Counted from the stretch's first letter, positions 1 through 9,233 are shown. The stretch is 14,433 nucleotides of DNA from Chloroflexota bacterium (GCA_020849725.1 JADLAZ010000016.1:1-14433); one strand, 5' to 3'. Translations and numbers: made by a program. The notes: generated from the letters alone by a model not told the origin.

Positions 1-1258
1 CGCCGATGAGCAGCGTCACCGCGAAGCCGCGAATGATGCTAGCGCCGACGACGCCGCCGAACCAGTACAGAATGGCGCAGGTGATGAGTGTCGTCGAGTT
101 AGAGGCCCAGATCGACGGCCAGGCGTGATCGAATCCGGCCTCGATGGCCGTGCTGATCGGCCGCCCCAGCCGCAGCTCTTCCTTCAGACGGGAGAAGATA
201 AGCACGTTGGCATCGACGGCCATGCCGATCGATAGGATGAAGCCGGCGACGCCAGCCAGCGTCAGCACGACCTGCAGCGACTTGAACAGCGCCAGCGTCA
301 CGATCGTGTAAACGAGCAACGCCAGCACTGACATGAGGCCCGGCAGCCGGTAGTAGAGCGTCATGAACAGCGCGACGATGCCCAGGCCGATGCCCCCGGC
401 GATCAGGCTCTTCTGCAGCGAGTCCTGCCCGAGCGACGCACCGACGGTGCGGCTCTGGATAACTTCCAGCGGCACCTGCAGCGCACCCGACTTCAATTGG
501 ATGACCAGCCGCTGCACGTCCGCCAGCGTCAGCCCGGTGATGACGCCGCTCTTGCCGATCTGCGCCTGGATCGTCGCCGCGTTGATGACCCGCTTGTCGA
601 GCGTGATCGCCAGGATCTTGCCGATGTTGCGACCGGTGTACTCCTGGAATGTCGCGGCGGCGGAATCGTTCCAGGTGAACTGGAGGACCGGCCGGTTCGT
701 CTGCGGATCGAAGCCAACCGCGGCATTCTCCAGGTCTTTGCCCTGGAGGATAGTCTGGTAGACCGGGCCGGCTGCAGCCACTGGCGTTGCCCCGGCGGCC
801 TGGCCGCGCACCGTCTCGATACCGCCCAGGCTGGTCGTGACGATCGCGCCTTCCTGGAGCTGTGTCGTGCCGGCGTCGATGAACTCCAGCAGGCCCGTCT
901 CCTGGAAGACCTTGATCGCCTCATCCGGGTTGGCCAGACCGGGCAACTCGACGATGATCTGGCGGTCGCCCTGCAATTGCACGATCGGCTCGCTGACGCC
1001 GAGGCTGTTGACGCGCGTCTCGATCCGGCCGGCGACGCCGCGCATGACGTCCGAGTCGAGCGTGGCGCCCGGGGCCGGCCGAGCCTCGAGCAGCACCTGG
1101 ATGCCGCCCTGGAGGTCCAGCCCCTGGCGCAGGCGCGTCGCCTCGCGCACGCCGGTCAGCCCCGGCAGCAGTGCCATCTCATCCGGTAGCGCGATCAGCA
1201 GCGCCAGGCCAGTGATGACCAGGATGATTGCCAGTGAGAGGCCCAGTCCTATTCGCAC
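1..1258 (-). CDS. secD: Protein translocase subunit SecD (3' end beyond the window)
   Basis: SecD is a membrane subunit that works with SecF beside the SecYEG channel and uses the proton gradient to help pull exported proteins across the membrane. Reading the minus strand gives 419 codons without a stop. It starts with one hydrophobic N-terminal helix (about residues 4-24), followed by the SecD signature RQGLDLQGGIQVLLEA (about 44-59) and a large extracytoplasmic domain. The membrane part carries the RND-type motif GMAVDANVLIFSRLKEELR and ends in FAVTLLIG at the window edge, so probably only the last few dozen residues are missing. The start is a GTG at 1256-1258, preceded on the minus strand by a GGGAGGG ribosome-binding site about 10 bases away. 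It is divergent from gltX; secF would be expected next, outside the window. Family assignment is firm; the exact start is less certain. Confidence 0.95.
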   Translation of the reverse strand, partial: MRIGLGLSLAIILVITGLALLIALPDEMALLPGLTGVREATRLRQGLDLQGGIQVLLEARPAPGATLDSDVMRGVAGRIETRVNSLGVSEPIVQLQGDRQIIVELPGLANPDEAIKVFQETGLLEFIDAGTTQLQEGAIVTTSLGGIETVRGQAAGATPVAAAGPVYQTILQGKDLENAAVGFDPQTNRPVLQFTWNDSAAATFQEYTGRNIGKILAITLDKRVINAATIQAQIGKSGVITGLTLADVQRLVIQLKSGALQVPLEVIQSRTVGASLGQDSLQKSLIAGGIGLGIVALFMTLYYRLPGLMSVLALLVYTIVTLALFKSLQVVLTLAGVAGFILSIGMAVDANVLIFSRLKEELRLGRPISTAIEAGFDHAWPSIWASNSTTLITCAILYWFGGVVGASIIRGFAVTLLIG

Positions 1259-1315
1259 GCCCTGATTTCCCTCCCTGGGTCGCCCGGCCCACAGCGCGCT
1301 GGCCGGCGCCGGGTC

Positions 1316-1324
1316 AGTATAGCA
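1316..1324 (-). promoter_or_regulatory. Candidate extended -10 promoter element for secD
   Basis: Read on the minus strand these bases are TGCTATACT, a good extended -10 (TGn followed by TATACT), about 58 bases before the secD GTG start. No recognisable -35 sits 17 bases further upstream; that position lies inside the perfect palindrome at 1334-1349. The call rests on sequence match and position only. Confidence 0.5.
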
Positions 1325-1333
1325 AGTGCCGGC

Positions 1334-1349
1334 CGCCACGATCGTGGCG
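1334..1349. promoter_or_regulatory. Perfect 16-bp palindrome between divergent promoters (candidate operator)
   Basis: CGCCACGATCGTGGCG reads the same on both strands and lies between two facing TGnTATACT elements, one toward secD and one toward gltX. It covers the position expected for the secD -35 and abuts that expected for the gltX -35. A dimeric regulator bound here could control both genes. The binding protein is unknown, and GC-rich DNA produces palindromes by chance more often, so the operator role is inference. Confidence 0.4.
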
Positions 1350-1368
1350 CGAGCCGCTCACTCGCCAC

Positions 1369-1377
1369 TGGTATACT
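1369..1377 (+). promoter_or_regulatory. Candidate extended -10 promoter element for gltX
   Basis: TGGTATACT is an extended -10 match about 65 bases upstream of the gltX ATG. The expected -35 position (about 1349-1354) shows no TTGACA-like sequence, which is common for extended -10 promoters. It mirrors the element at 1316-1324 on the other strand. Confidence 0.5.
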
Positions 1378-1441
1378 CGGCCGCAGGGTCGGCCCCATGC
1401 AGGCCCGCCGGAAATCATGAGCGCCCCACTCCTGGAGAACG

Positions 1442-2974
1442 ATGCAGATGGACCAGCGTCCCGTGCGCGTTCGCTTCGCCCCCAGCCCCACCGGCCGACT
1501 GCACGTGGGCGGGGCGCGCACGGCGCTCTTCAACTGGCTGTACGCGCGTCACCATGGTGGAAGTTTCCTGCTGCGCATCGAGGACACCGACCAGTCGCGC
1601 TACGTCGAGGGCGCGGTCGACGGGCTGATGGCGGCACTGCGCTGGCTTGGCCTCGACTGGGACGAGGGGCCGGACATCGGCGGCCCGGCCGGACCATACG
1701 TCCAGAGCGAGCGGCTGGCGCTCTACCAGCGCCACGCCGCCGATTTGATCGCGCACGGTGCGGCCTACGAGTGCTACTGCACGCCCGCCCGGCTGGACGA
1801 GATGCGCGCCGCCCAGCAGGCGGCCGGCCAGCCGACGCGCTACGACCGCCACTGCCGCTTCCTTTCGACCGAGGAGCGCTCCCGGGCGCGGGCGGCGGCC
1901 GAGACGCGCGTCGTGCGGCTGGCGATGCCCCTGGACGGCCAGACATCCTTCGTCGATCTGGTCAAGGGCGAGGTCAGCTTCGACAACGCCGTCATCGACG
2001 ATCAGGTGTTGCTGAAGTCGGACGGCTTCCCGACCTATCATCTGGCCGTCGTCGTCGACGATCAGGCCATGAACATCAGTCACGTGCTGCGCTCGGATGA
2101 GTGGCTACCCAGCACGCCGAAGCACCTGGCGCTCTACACCGCCTTCGGCTGGGCGCCGCCGCGCTTCGCCCACCTGCCGATGGTGCTGGACGAGCAGCGC
2201 CGCAAGATGAGCAAGCGCCGTGGCGACCAGCATGGCTACAGCGTCTACGTGCATGAGTATCGCGACCTGGGCATTTTGCCGGACGCCTTTATCAACCACC
2301 TGGCGCTGCTCGGCTGGTCGTTCGACGAGCAGACGGAGATCTTCCGCCGCAATGAGCTGGTGCACGGCTTCAGCCTGGAGCGGGTCAGCCCAAGCGGAGC
2401 GATCTTCTCCCAGGAAAAGCTGCGCTGGTTCAACGGGTATTACATCAACCATGTCCTGACGCTGGCGGAGGTGGCGGACGCGGCGCTGCCCTTCTTGCGG
2501 GCCGCTGGCCTGGTCACGGACGCCGCCGGCCAGGCCGGCACGCCGGAGCGCGCCCACCTGCTGGCGGTGCTGGCGCTGGAAAAGGAGCGACTCAAGCTGC
2601 TGACCGAGGTCGCTGACCTGGCCTATTTCTTCACTGATGCGCTCGCGCTCGACCCGGCGCTGCTGACGCCCAAGCGATTGACACCGGGCCAGGCGCGAGC
2701 GGCGCTGATGACGGCGCGCATGGCACTGGCTGAGTGGGATTTCGCCACCTTGACGGACGACCACGAGCCGCTCAGCAGCCTGCTCGACGGGCTGGGCATC
2801 CGGCGCGGCGACCTGTTCATGGTCGTACGCGTGGCCGTCACCGGCAGCACGAAATCGCCACCGCTGTTCGATACGCTGCGGGTGATCGGCCGCGAGCGCG
2901 TGCTGGCCCGGCTGGACGCGGCCAAGGCGCTGCTCGACGCCGTGGTGTCAGTCGGCCAGGCCGAGCGCGCGTAG
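1442..2974 (+). CDS. gltX: Glutamyl-tRNA synthetase
   Basis: This class I aminoacyl-tRNA synthetase joins glutamate to its tRNA in the cytoplasm; in bacteria without GlnRS it also charges tRNA-Gln for later amidation. The 510-residue length is usual for the family. The N-terminus shows VRFAPSPTGRLHVGG with the HIGH-type motif as HVGG at residues 21-24, then LLRIEDTDQSR typical of GluRS. C111, C113 and the H137-C138 pair sit where some GluRS bind zinc, though I cannot confirm a full site. The KMSKR loop is intact at residues 255-259, and the remaining part is the helical anticodon-binding region. Two ATGs compete (1442 and 1448): a GGAG at 1434-1437 is 4 bases from the first and 10 from the second, so the start could shift by two residues. 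The 3' end overlaps the convergent helicase-like gene by 27 bp. Confidence 0.97.
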   Translation: MQMDQRPVRVRFAPSPTGRLHVGGARTALFNWLYARHHGGSFLLRIEDTDQSRYVEGAVDGLMAALRWLGLDWDEGPDIGGPAGPYVQSERLALYQRHAADLIAHGAAYECYCTPARLDEMRAAQQAAGQPTRYDRHCRFLSTEERSRARAAAETRVVRLAMPLDGQTSFVDLVKGEVSFDNAVIDDQVLLKSDGFPTYHLAVVVDDQAMNISHVLRSDEWLPSTPKHLALYTAFGWAPPRFAHLPMVLDEQRRKMSKRRGDQHGYSVYVHEYRDLGILPDAFINHLALLGWSFDEQTEIFRRNELVHGFSLERVSPSGAIFSQEKLRWFNGYYINHVLTLAEVADAALPFLRAAGLVTDAAGQAGTPERAHLLAVLALEKERLKLLTEVADLAYFFTDALALDPALLTPKRLTPGQARAALMTARMALAEWDFATLTDDHEPLSSLLDGLGIRRGDLFMVVRVAVTGSTKSPPLFDTLRVIGRERVLARLDAAKALLDAVVSVGQAERA

Positions 2975-4768
2975 CGTTGCCCGCACCTCGGCTTCGGCAG
3001 CGTCATCCGGCGCCGGCACTCGCGCCAGGTGTGACGTCAGCGCTTCCGCACCGAGCTGGCGCAGGTGGGGCTGCGCCAGCGCCGCGTCGCGGGCGCGCGC
3101 GTCGTCGAATGTGAGCAGCAGCACGCGCTCGACTCGGGCGGCGACGGGCAGCCGCGTCCAATCCTGCAGGGCATAGGCGACATTCTGCGGCAGCGCGTGC
3201 CGGCTAGCGCGCATCAGCGTGGCGACCATGTCGGTGGCGGTCAGGCCGAGGCTCTGACCGCGCAGCGCGCCCTCGCGCGTGAGCCGGAAGACGCTGACCC
3301 GATCGAGTTGCTCCGGGTCGGCGAAGGCAAGCAACGCCCAGAGCAGATCCGAGTCGGCCGCGTAGACGAGGACGCGCAGCGACGGCTCGACGACGACGTC
3401 GGCCGCATTCGGGTCCGGTGGTGGCCCGCCAGCCAGGCGCCAGGCGCCGAATTGGCTCAGGCGTACGGCCTGGCGCGGCCCGTCGCGCTCGTGGCCCGGT
3501 TCAACCAGCCCGAGCCAGGGCAGGATCGTCCGGAGCGCCGTGACAGCCGCTCGCCCGCTGGCACGCGCCGGCGACACCGTGGTCCCCCCCCGACCGCCTA
3601 TCGTGGCCACGACGTCGAGTGGGTACCATTCCGCGGGCGTCAGGTTCGCCAGCGCGGCCAGCAACGCGGCGCGCGGCACAACCGGACCGGCGCCCGTCGG
3701 CCAGGGCGTGGCCGAGTCGCGCCACCACTCGACCAGCGTCCGCTGCTGCTCAAGTAGCGACTGAGCGACCCAGGCGTCAGCCGAGCCATCAGCCGCGACG
3801 GCCGCCACCGCCGCGCCGAGGAACCGCCGGTAGGCCGGCGCCGTGCGCCCATCGACCGTTCCCCAGAGTGGGTAGGTCGCCGGCCAGGCAGTGGCGGCGC
3901 CAACCGGGCGGACGAGGTCCGGACGGCGCAGGGCCGCTAGCACATCCCAAGCAAAGGCCAGCGGATGCCGCCAGCCAGCCGGCGCGGCGGCAAACGGCCG
4001 GCGCGGCGCGGCCACCGGCGACCGCCGCAGCTCCGCCGGTACGAACAGCCAGCGGCGTCGATCAGCCCAGCGCTCCCACACCAGCAGAGCCTCGTGGAGA
4101 TGGCGCAGCGCGCGGCGCAGTGCAGGCGGTGGCAGCCCCGCCCACCGGCGGACGTCGGCCAGCGGCAGCGGCCGGCCGGCGCGCTCCAGCCGATCGAAGA
4201 GCGCTCGCTCCACGCGGTCCAGGCCGGCGACGATGTCGTCCAGCGCCAGCGGCTCGGCGACCGCCGCCAGCAGGGCTGCCTCGGCCTCCGCCCGCGGCGG
4301 CCCGGCGGTCACGCCGGTCCACCGCTCGACGGCCGCGGCCAGCTCGCCCCCATCCAGCGCCGCCAGCAGATCGGGCAGCGGCCAGGCGGCTCGATCGCCG
4401 GCGCGGCGCTCCTCAGCCAGCCGCCGCAGCCGCGCCGCCGTCTCATCAGACAGAATGGCTGGGCTGCCGACCGAGTCGCCGACTGGGTGCAGCAGACCAG
4501 CCGCCAGCAGTTCACTGTCGGCGCCCGCCGCGTCGTCGGCCGCATCCTCGGCCGCGCCGTCACGTGCGAGCCGCCACAGCCGCCGCGCGGCCGGCGCCGA
4601 CAGCCCTTCCAGCACGTCGCGCAGCGCCCAGCCGTCGGTCATCGCCCGGTAGAGCGCCACCACATCCTCGGCGTGACCGCGACCTGGCAGGCGCGCACCC
4701 CAGGCGACCGCCAGCGCCGGCAGATCGGCCGGCGGCCGCGCCATGAGCCGTCCCAGGAGCGTCGCCAC
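2948..4768 (-). CDS. Helicase-associated (XPB/Ssl2-like) domain protein, function unknown
   Basis: About 606 residues, no signal peptide or membrane segment seen, very rich in Ala, Arg and Leu. I see no Walker A or DExx helicase motor. The last about 150 residues (from DVVVEPSLRVLVYAAD, near residue 455) resemble the XPB/Ssl2-like helicase-associated domain (Helicase_C_3 family, recognised from memory), including VFRLTREGALRGQSLGL and LPQNVAYALQDW. A probable winged-helix region lies near residues 173-244. Such proteins are annotated in Actinobacteria and Chloroflexota as helicase-associated proteins with no firm function; DNA binding or repair is an inference. The chosen start is the GTG at 4766-4768, preceded on the minus strand by AGGAGGAG about 10 bases away. 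Other in-frame starts exist: an ATG at 4744, and an ATG at 4858 that falls inside the recA -10. The frame stays open through recA, but that part is antisense shadow. It is divergent from recA and convergent with gltX. Confidence 0.72.
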   Translation of the reverse strand: MATLLGRLMARPPADLPALAVAWGARLPGRGHAEDVVALYRAMTDGWALRDVLEGLSAPAARRLWRLARDGAAEDAADDAAGADSELLAAGLLHPVGDSVGSPAILSDETAARLRRLAEERRAGDRAAWPLPDLLAALDGGELAAAVERWTGVTAGPPRAEAEAALLAAVAEPLALDDIVAGLDRVERALFDRLERAGRPLPLADVRRWAGLPPPALRRALRHLHEALLVWERWADRRRWLFVPAELRRSPVAAPRRPFAAAPAGWRHPLAFAWDVLAALRRPDLVRPVGAATAWPATYPLWGTVDGRTAPAYRRFLGAAVAAVAADGSADAWVAQSLLEQQRTLVEWWRDSATPWPTGAGPVVPRAALLAALANLTPAEWYPLDVVATIGGRGGTTVSPARASGRAAVTALRTILPWLGLVEPGHERDGPRQAVRLSQFGAWRLAGGPPPDPNAADVVVEPSLRVLVYAADSDLLWALLAFADPEQLDRVSVFRLTREGALRGQSLGLTATDMVATLMRASRHALPQNVAYALQDWTRLPVAARVERVLLLTFDDARARDAALAQPHLRQLGAEALTSHLARVPAPDDAAEAEVRATLRALGLAD

Positions 4769-4829
4769 GAGCCCGTCACTCCTCCTACCGCCACGACGCG
4801 CGGACGCACCCGCGCCACCCCGCAGCACG

Positions 4830-4858
4830 TTGACGAAGCAGCGCCGATGCGGTACCAT
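4830..4858 (+). promoter_or_regulatory. recA promoter (-35 and -10)
   Basis: TTGACG at 4830-4835 and TACCAT at 4853-4858 are separated by exactly 17 bases, matching the housekeeping sigma factor consensus well. Transcription would begin near 4865, about 36 bases before the recA ATG and just before the LexA box at 4873-4884. This is the best-formed promoter in the window. Confidence 0.68.
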
Positions 4859-4872
4859 GTCAGTGAGAATTA

Positions 4873-4884
4873 GAACATTAGTTC
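4873..4884. promoter_or_regulatory. LexA (SOS) box in the recA leader
   Basis: GAACATTAGTTC fits the GAAC-N4-GTTC core of the LexA operator known from Bacillus and Actinobacteria. It lies between the predicted recA transcription start and the recA ATG (about 17 bases before it), where bound LexA would block early transcription. This implies that recA, and probably recX, are induced by DNA damage. The box is AT-rich against GC-rich surroundings. No lexA gene lies in the window, so control is inferred from the site alone. Confidence 0.75.
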
Positions 4885-4900
4885 CCCAAGAAAGGGCGCC

Positions 4901-6001
4901 ATGATGGTGGAAGTCAAGGACAAGGTGGTGGACAAAGCAGGGGACAAGGAGCGCGACCGCGCCATTGGCCTGGCCATCACCCAGATCGAGCGTCAGTTCG
5001 GCAAAGGCTCGATCATGCGCATGGGCGATGCTGCCGCGCGCATGCAGATTGAAGCGGTCCCGACCGGCGCGATTGCCCTCGACCTGGCGCTCGGCATTGG
5101 CGGCGTGCCACGCGGCCGCGTCGTCGAGATCTATGGGCCGGAGTCGTCCGGCAAGACGACCCTGGCCCAGCACATTATCGCCGAGGCGCAGAAGATGGGC
5201 GGCACCGGCGCCTACATCGACGCCGAGCACGCTTTTGACTGGTCGTATGCCGCGCGCTGCGGCGTCAATGTCGAAGAGTTGCTGGTCTCGCAGCCGGACA
5301 CCGGCGAGCAGGCGCTGGAGATCTGCGAGACCCTGGTACGCAGCGGCGCGATCGACGTCATCGTCGTCGACTCCGTCGCCGCGCTGGTGCCAAAGGCCGA
5401 GATCGACGGCGACATGGGCGACTCGCACGTCGGCCTGCAGGCCCGCCTGATGTCGCAGGCACTCCGCAAGCTGACTGGCGCGATCAGCCGCTCGCGCTGC
5501 GTCGTCATCTTTATCAACCAGTTGCGCATGAAGATCGGCGTCATGTTCGGCAACCCGGAAACGACCAGCGGCGGTCGGGCACTCAAGTTCTACTCGTCGG
5601 TGCGGCTGGAGATCCGTCGCACCGAGTCGATCAAGGCCGGGGCGGACATCACCGGCGGTCGCCACAAGGTGAAGGTCGTCAAGAACAAGGTCGCGCCGCC
5701 GTTCCGGGTCGCCGAGTTCGACATTATGTTCAACGAAGGCATCTCCTCAGCCGGCAACGTCCTCGACGTCGGCACCGAGCTGGGCATCGTCCGCAAGAGC
5801 GGCGCCTGGTTCTATCTGGATGAGGAGCGCATCGGCCAGGGGCGCGAGAATGCCAAGGAGTTTCTGCGCCAGCACCCGGAGATGAGCCTCGATATCCAGC
5901 GCCGCATCAAGGGCATGGCCGACACGACTGCTGCCGTGCCAGTCGTCGCCGGCGCTGGCGGCGGTATCGACGACGACGATGACGACGAGGACGAGGAGTA
6001 G
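4901..6001 (+). CDS. recA: Recombinase RecA
   Basis: RecA forms filaments on single-stranded DNA, carries out ATP-dependent strand exchange and triggers LexA self-cleavage. The 366 residues match the family length. The Walker A motif GPESSGKTT is at 79-87, the ATP-site segment [13 protein letters not shown] at 105-117, and the Walker B-like [10 protein letters not shown] follows. The L2/DNA-binding region with [22 protein letters not shown] is intact. Residues 113 (D) and 116 (Y), which correspond to the adenine-contacting D100 and Y103 of E. coli, are kept, but the usual Pro between them is Trp. The C-terminus ends in ten consecutive acidic residues (357-366), an extreme form of the tail that restrains RecA. 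Starts ATG 4901 and ATG 4904 are both possible, with AAAGGG at 4891-4896. A promoter and LexA box precede it, and recX follows after 12 bases. Confidence 0.98.
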   Translation: MMVEVKDKVVDKAGDKERDRAIGLAITQIERQFGKGSIMRMGDAAARMQIEAVPTGAIALDLALGIGGVPRGRVVEIYGPESSGKTTLAQHIIAEAQKMGGTGAYIDAEHAFDWSYAARCGVNVEELLVSQPDTGEQALEICETLVRSGAIDVIVVDSVAALVPKAEIDGDMGDSHVGLQARLMSQALRKLTGAISRSRCVVIFINQLRMKIGVMFGNPETTSGGRALKFYSSVRLEIRRTESIKAGADITGGRHKVKVVKNKVAPPFRVAEFDIMFNEGISSAGNVLDVGTELGIVRKSGAWFYLDEERIGQGRENAKEFLRQHPEMSLDIQRRIKGMADTTAAVPVVAGAGGGIDDDDDDEDEE

Positions 6002-6013
6002 CTGTCACCCGCC

Positions 6014-6703
6014 ATGTTGACCCAGCCGCCCCCACCTGCCGCCGGCGAGCAGCGCGTCAGCCGGGTCGCCTTCCAGCAGCGCGACCCGAGCCGGGTCAAT
6101 GTCTACGTCGAGGGCCGCTTCGCCTTTGCCATCAGCACGATCGAGGCGGTCCATCGGGGGCTGAAGCCCGGCCGGCTGCTGACTGCCGCCGACATCGCGG
6201 ACCTGACTCAGCTCGAGGAGCGCGAGCGCGCCCGCAACGGGGCACTCGCGCTGCTGGCTGTGCGCCCGCGCAGCCGGCGCGAGCTGACCGACCGACTGGC
6301 GCGCAAGGGCCTCCCGGCCGACGTTGTGGCCGGTGTGGTCGAGGATCTGGCGGTGCGCGGCTACGTCGACGACACTGAGTTCGCCCGCTACTGGGTCGAG
6401 AACCGGCAGGCGAACCGGCCGCGCGGCCGGCGGGCGCTGACGGCCGAGCTGCGTGCCAAGGGGGTGGCGGCCGACGCCATCGATGAGGCCACCCTGCCGA
6501 CGGCGGCCGATGAGGAAGCGGATGCCCTGCTGCTAGCGCGGCGGCGAGCGGCGACATTGCACGAGCCAGACCCGCGCCGTTTCCAACAGCGTCTTGGCGC
6601 GTTTCTGCAACGGAAAGGCTACGGCTACGACACCATCCGGTCGGTCGTGGCCGTGGTGGCGGCCGAGCGAGGCGCCGCTGGCGTCGACGATGAGCCTGCC
6701 TGA
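6014..6703 (+). CDS. recX: Regulatory protein RecX
   Basis: RecX binds RecA filaments and limits or remodels their activity. The 229-residue product shows the helical repeats of the family: RPRSRRELTDRLARKG, then YVDDTEFARYWVENR, then RGRRALTAELRAKGV, and a further C-terminal repeat near FQQRLGAFLQRKGY. It is longer than E. coli RecX (166 residues) and closer to Gram-positive and Chloroflexota forms, with a Pro-rich N-terminus. It begins 12 bases after the recA stop, so the two are almost surely co-transcribed and share the SOS box. The nearest Shine-Dalgarno-like GAGGAG (5993-5998) is inside the acidic tail codons of recA, about 15 bases from the ATG. That spacing is long, so translational coupling to recA is likely. 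Alternative downstream starts were not convincing. Confidence 0.93.
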   Translation: MLTQPPPPAAGEQRVSRVAFQQRDPSRVNVYVEGRFAFAISTIEAVHRGLKPGRLLTAADIADLTQLEERERARNGALALLAVRPRSRRELTDRLARKGLPADVVAGVVEDLAVRGYVDDTEFARYWVENRQANRPRGRRALTAELRAKGVAADAIDEATLPTAADEEADALLLARRRAATLHEPDPRRFQQRLGAFLQRKGYGYDTIRSVVAVVAAERGAAGVDDEPA

Positions 6704-6782
6704 GCCAGTGGGACCCAGGGGCGCACGGTACACTACACTGCCGGCCGGCACGACGGGTGTGCGGCGATCAGTAGAGGAGCGC

Positions 6783-7430
6783 ATGGCAGAGCTTACCTGG
6801 CTGGGACATGCCTGTTTTCGGCTGCGGTCGCGCGATGTGACGATTGTGACGGACCCGGTCGGTCGCCAGTTCGGCTACGACATCAGCCGAGTCCGGGCTG
6901 ATATTGTCACCATCAGTCACCAGCATCCCGGCCACAACAATGTTGAAGCGCTCAAGGGCTCCTTCACGATTCTGGACGGCCCGGGCGAGTACGAGATTAA
7001 AGAGATCTTCATCACCGGCGTGCGCACGTACCACGACACCGAGGGCGGCGCCACCTACGGCCCCAACACGATCTACACGATTGCCCTGGAGGACATCGTC
7101 TTCTGCCACCTGGGCGACCTGGGGCACGCGCTCACTCCCGACCAGTTGGAGCAGATTGGCCCAGTGGATGTGTTGCTCGTGCCGGCCGGCGGCGGGGCGC
7201 TGCCGATGACCCTGGCGACGGAGATCATCGCCCAGATCGAGCCGGGCATCGTGGTGCCGATGCACTATGCGACCGGAACCGCGCCGGCCATGGCCGGTCT
7301 GGAACCGATCGACAAGTTCGCGCGTGAGCTGGGCCTCCACGATGCAACGCCGCGGGACCGCCTGACGATCCGTCACAGCGACATCCCCGAGAATACGCAG
7401 GTAATCATCCTGACCGATCGCGGCGCCTAG
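6783..7430 (+). CDS. MBL-fold (UlaG/COG2220-like) metal-dependent hydrolase
   Basis: A 215-residue cytoplasmic protein of the metallo-beta-lactamase fold, related to the UlaG/COG2220 group; the substrate is unknown. It opens with MAELTWLGHACFRL, a typical start for this group. The metal motif is HQHPGH at residues 46-51. The usual HxHxDH aspartate is Gly here, which may alter or remove the second metal site, although other ligand candidates remain (H84, H109, D112, H161 in VVPMHYAT). The start ATG at 6783 has GAGGAG three bases before it (6774-6779) and matches the family N-terminus; the frame also stays open further upstream over recX. It lies 79 bases after recX and 33 bases before pyrG, so it may share a transcript with pyrG. 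Nothing in the neighbourhood fixes its role. Confidence 0.85.
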   Translation: MAELTWLGHACFRLRSRDVTIVTDPVGRQFGYDISRVRADIVTISHQHPGHNNVEALKGSFTILDGPGEYEIKEIFITGVRTYHDTEGGATYGPNTIYTIALEDIVFCHLGDLGHALTPDQLEQIGPVDVLLVPAGGGALPMTLATEIIAQIEPGIVVPMHYATGTAPAMAGLEPIDKFARELGLHDATPRDRLTIRHSDIPENTQVIILTDRGA

Positions 7431-9164
<1,734 letters not shown>

Positions 9165-9190
9165 GCTGGGTGCGACGTGTTGGGAAAATG

Positions 9191-9220
9191 ATGGGTGCTC
9201 GGTTCTTCCCCAGCACCCAT
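9191..9220 (+). terminator. Hairpin after pyrG, possible intrinsic terminator
   Basis: ATGGGTGCT (9191-9199) pairs perfectly with AGCACCCAT (9212-9220) around a 12-base loop, 27 bases after the pyrG stop. Only two or three T residues follow, so it is a weak intrinsic terminator at best. It could also be an attenuator or RNA-processing element just before the ATP synthase operon. Confidence 0.42.
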
Positions 9221-9226
9221 TTGCGC

Positions 9227-9232
9227 TATGAT
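9227..9232 (+). promoter_or_regulatory. Candidate -10 element for the ATP synthase operon
   Basis: TATGAT is one mismatch from the TATAAT consensus and sits about 78 bases before the atpZ/I-like start, after the pyrG hairpin. No good -35 is seen 16-18 bases upstream (TTCTTC/TCTTCC there). The element is plausible because the operon needs a promoter here, but it is not proven by sequence alone. Confidence 0.35.
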
Positions 9233-9233
9233 G

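Noticed and set aside
497..1189. 230-codon plus-strand open frame at the left end
   Set aside because: It is antisense to secD, whose minus-strand reading gives clear SecD motifs.
3619..4746. 375-codon plus-strand open frame opposite the helicase-like gene
   Set aside because: The product is a Pro/Arg/Ala-rich low-complexity string without motifs, while the opposite strand has a domain match and a ribosome-binding site.
4769..5665. Upstream part of a 905-codon minus-strand open frame that extends the helicase-like gene across the start of recA
   Set aside because: It is antisense to certain recA codons, and the encoded residues show no family resemblance; long antisense frames are expected in GC-rich coding DNA.
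6729..6739. Overlapping TACACT boxes upstream of the MBL-fold gene as a promoter
   Set aside because: They resemble -10 elements, but no -35 or extended TG was found at the right distance, so support is too weak for a feature.
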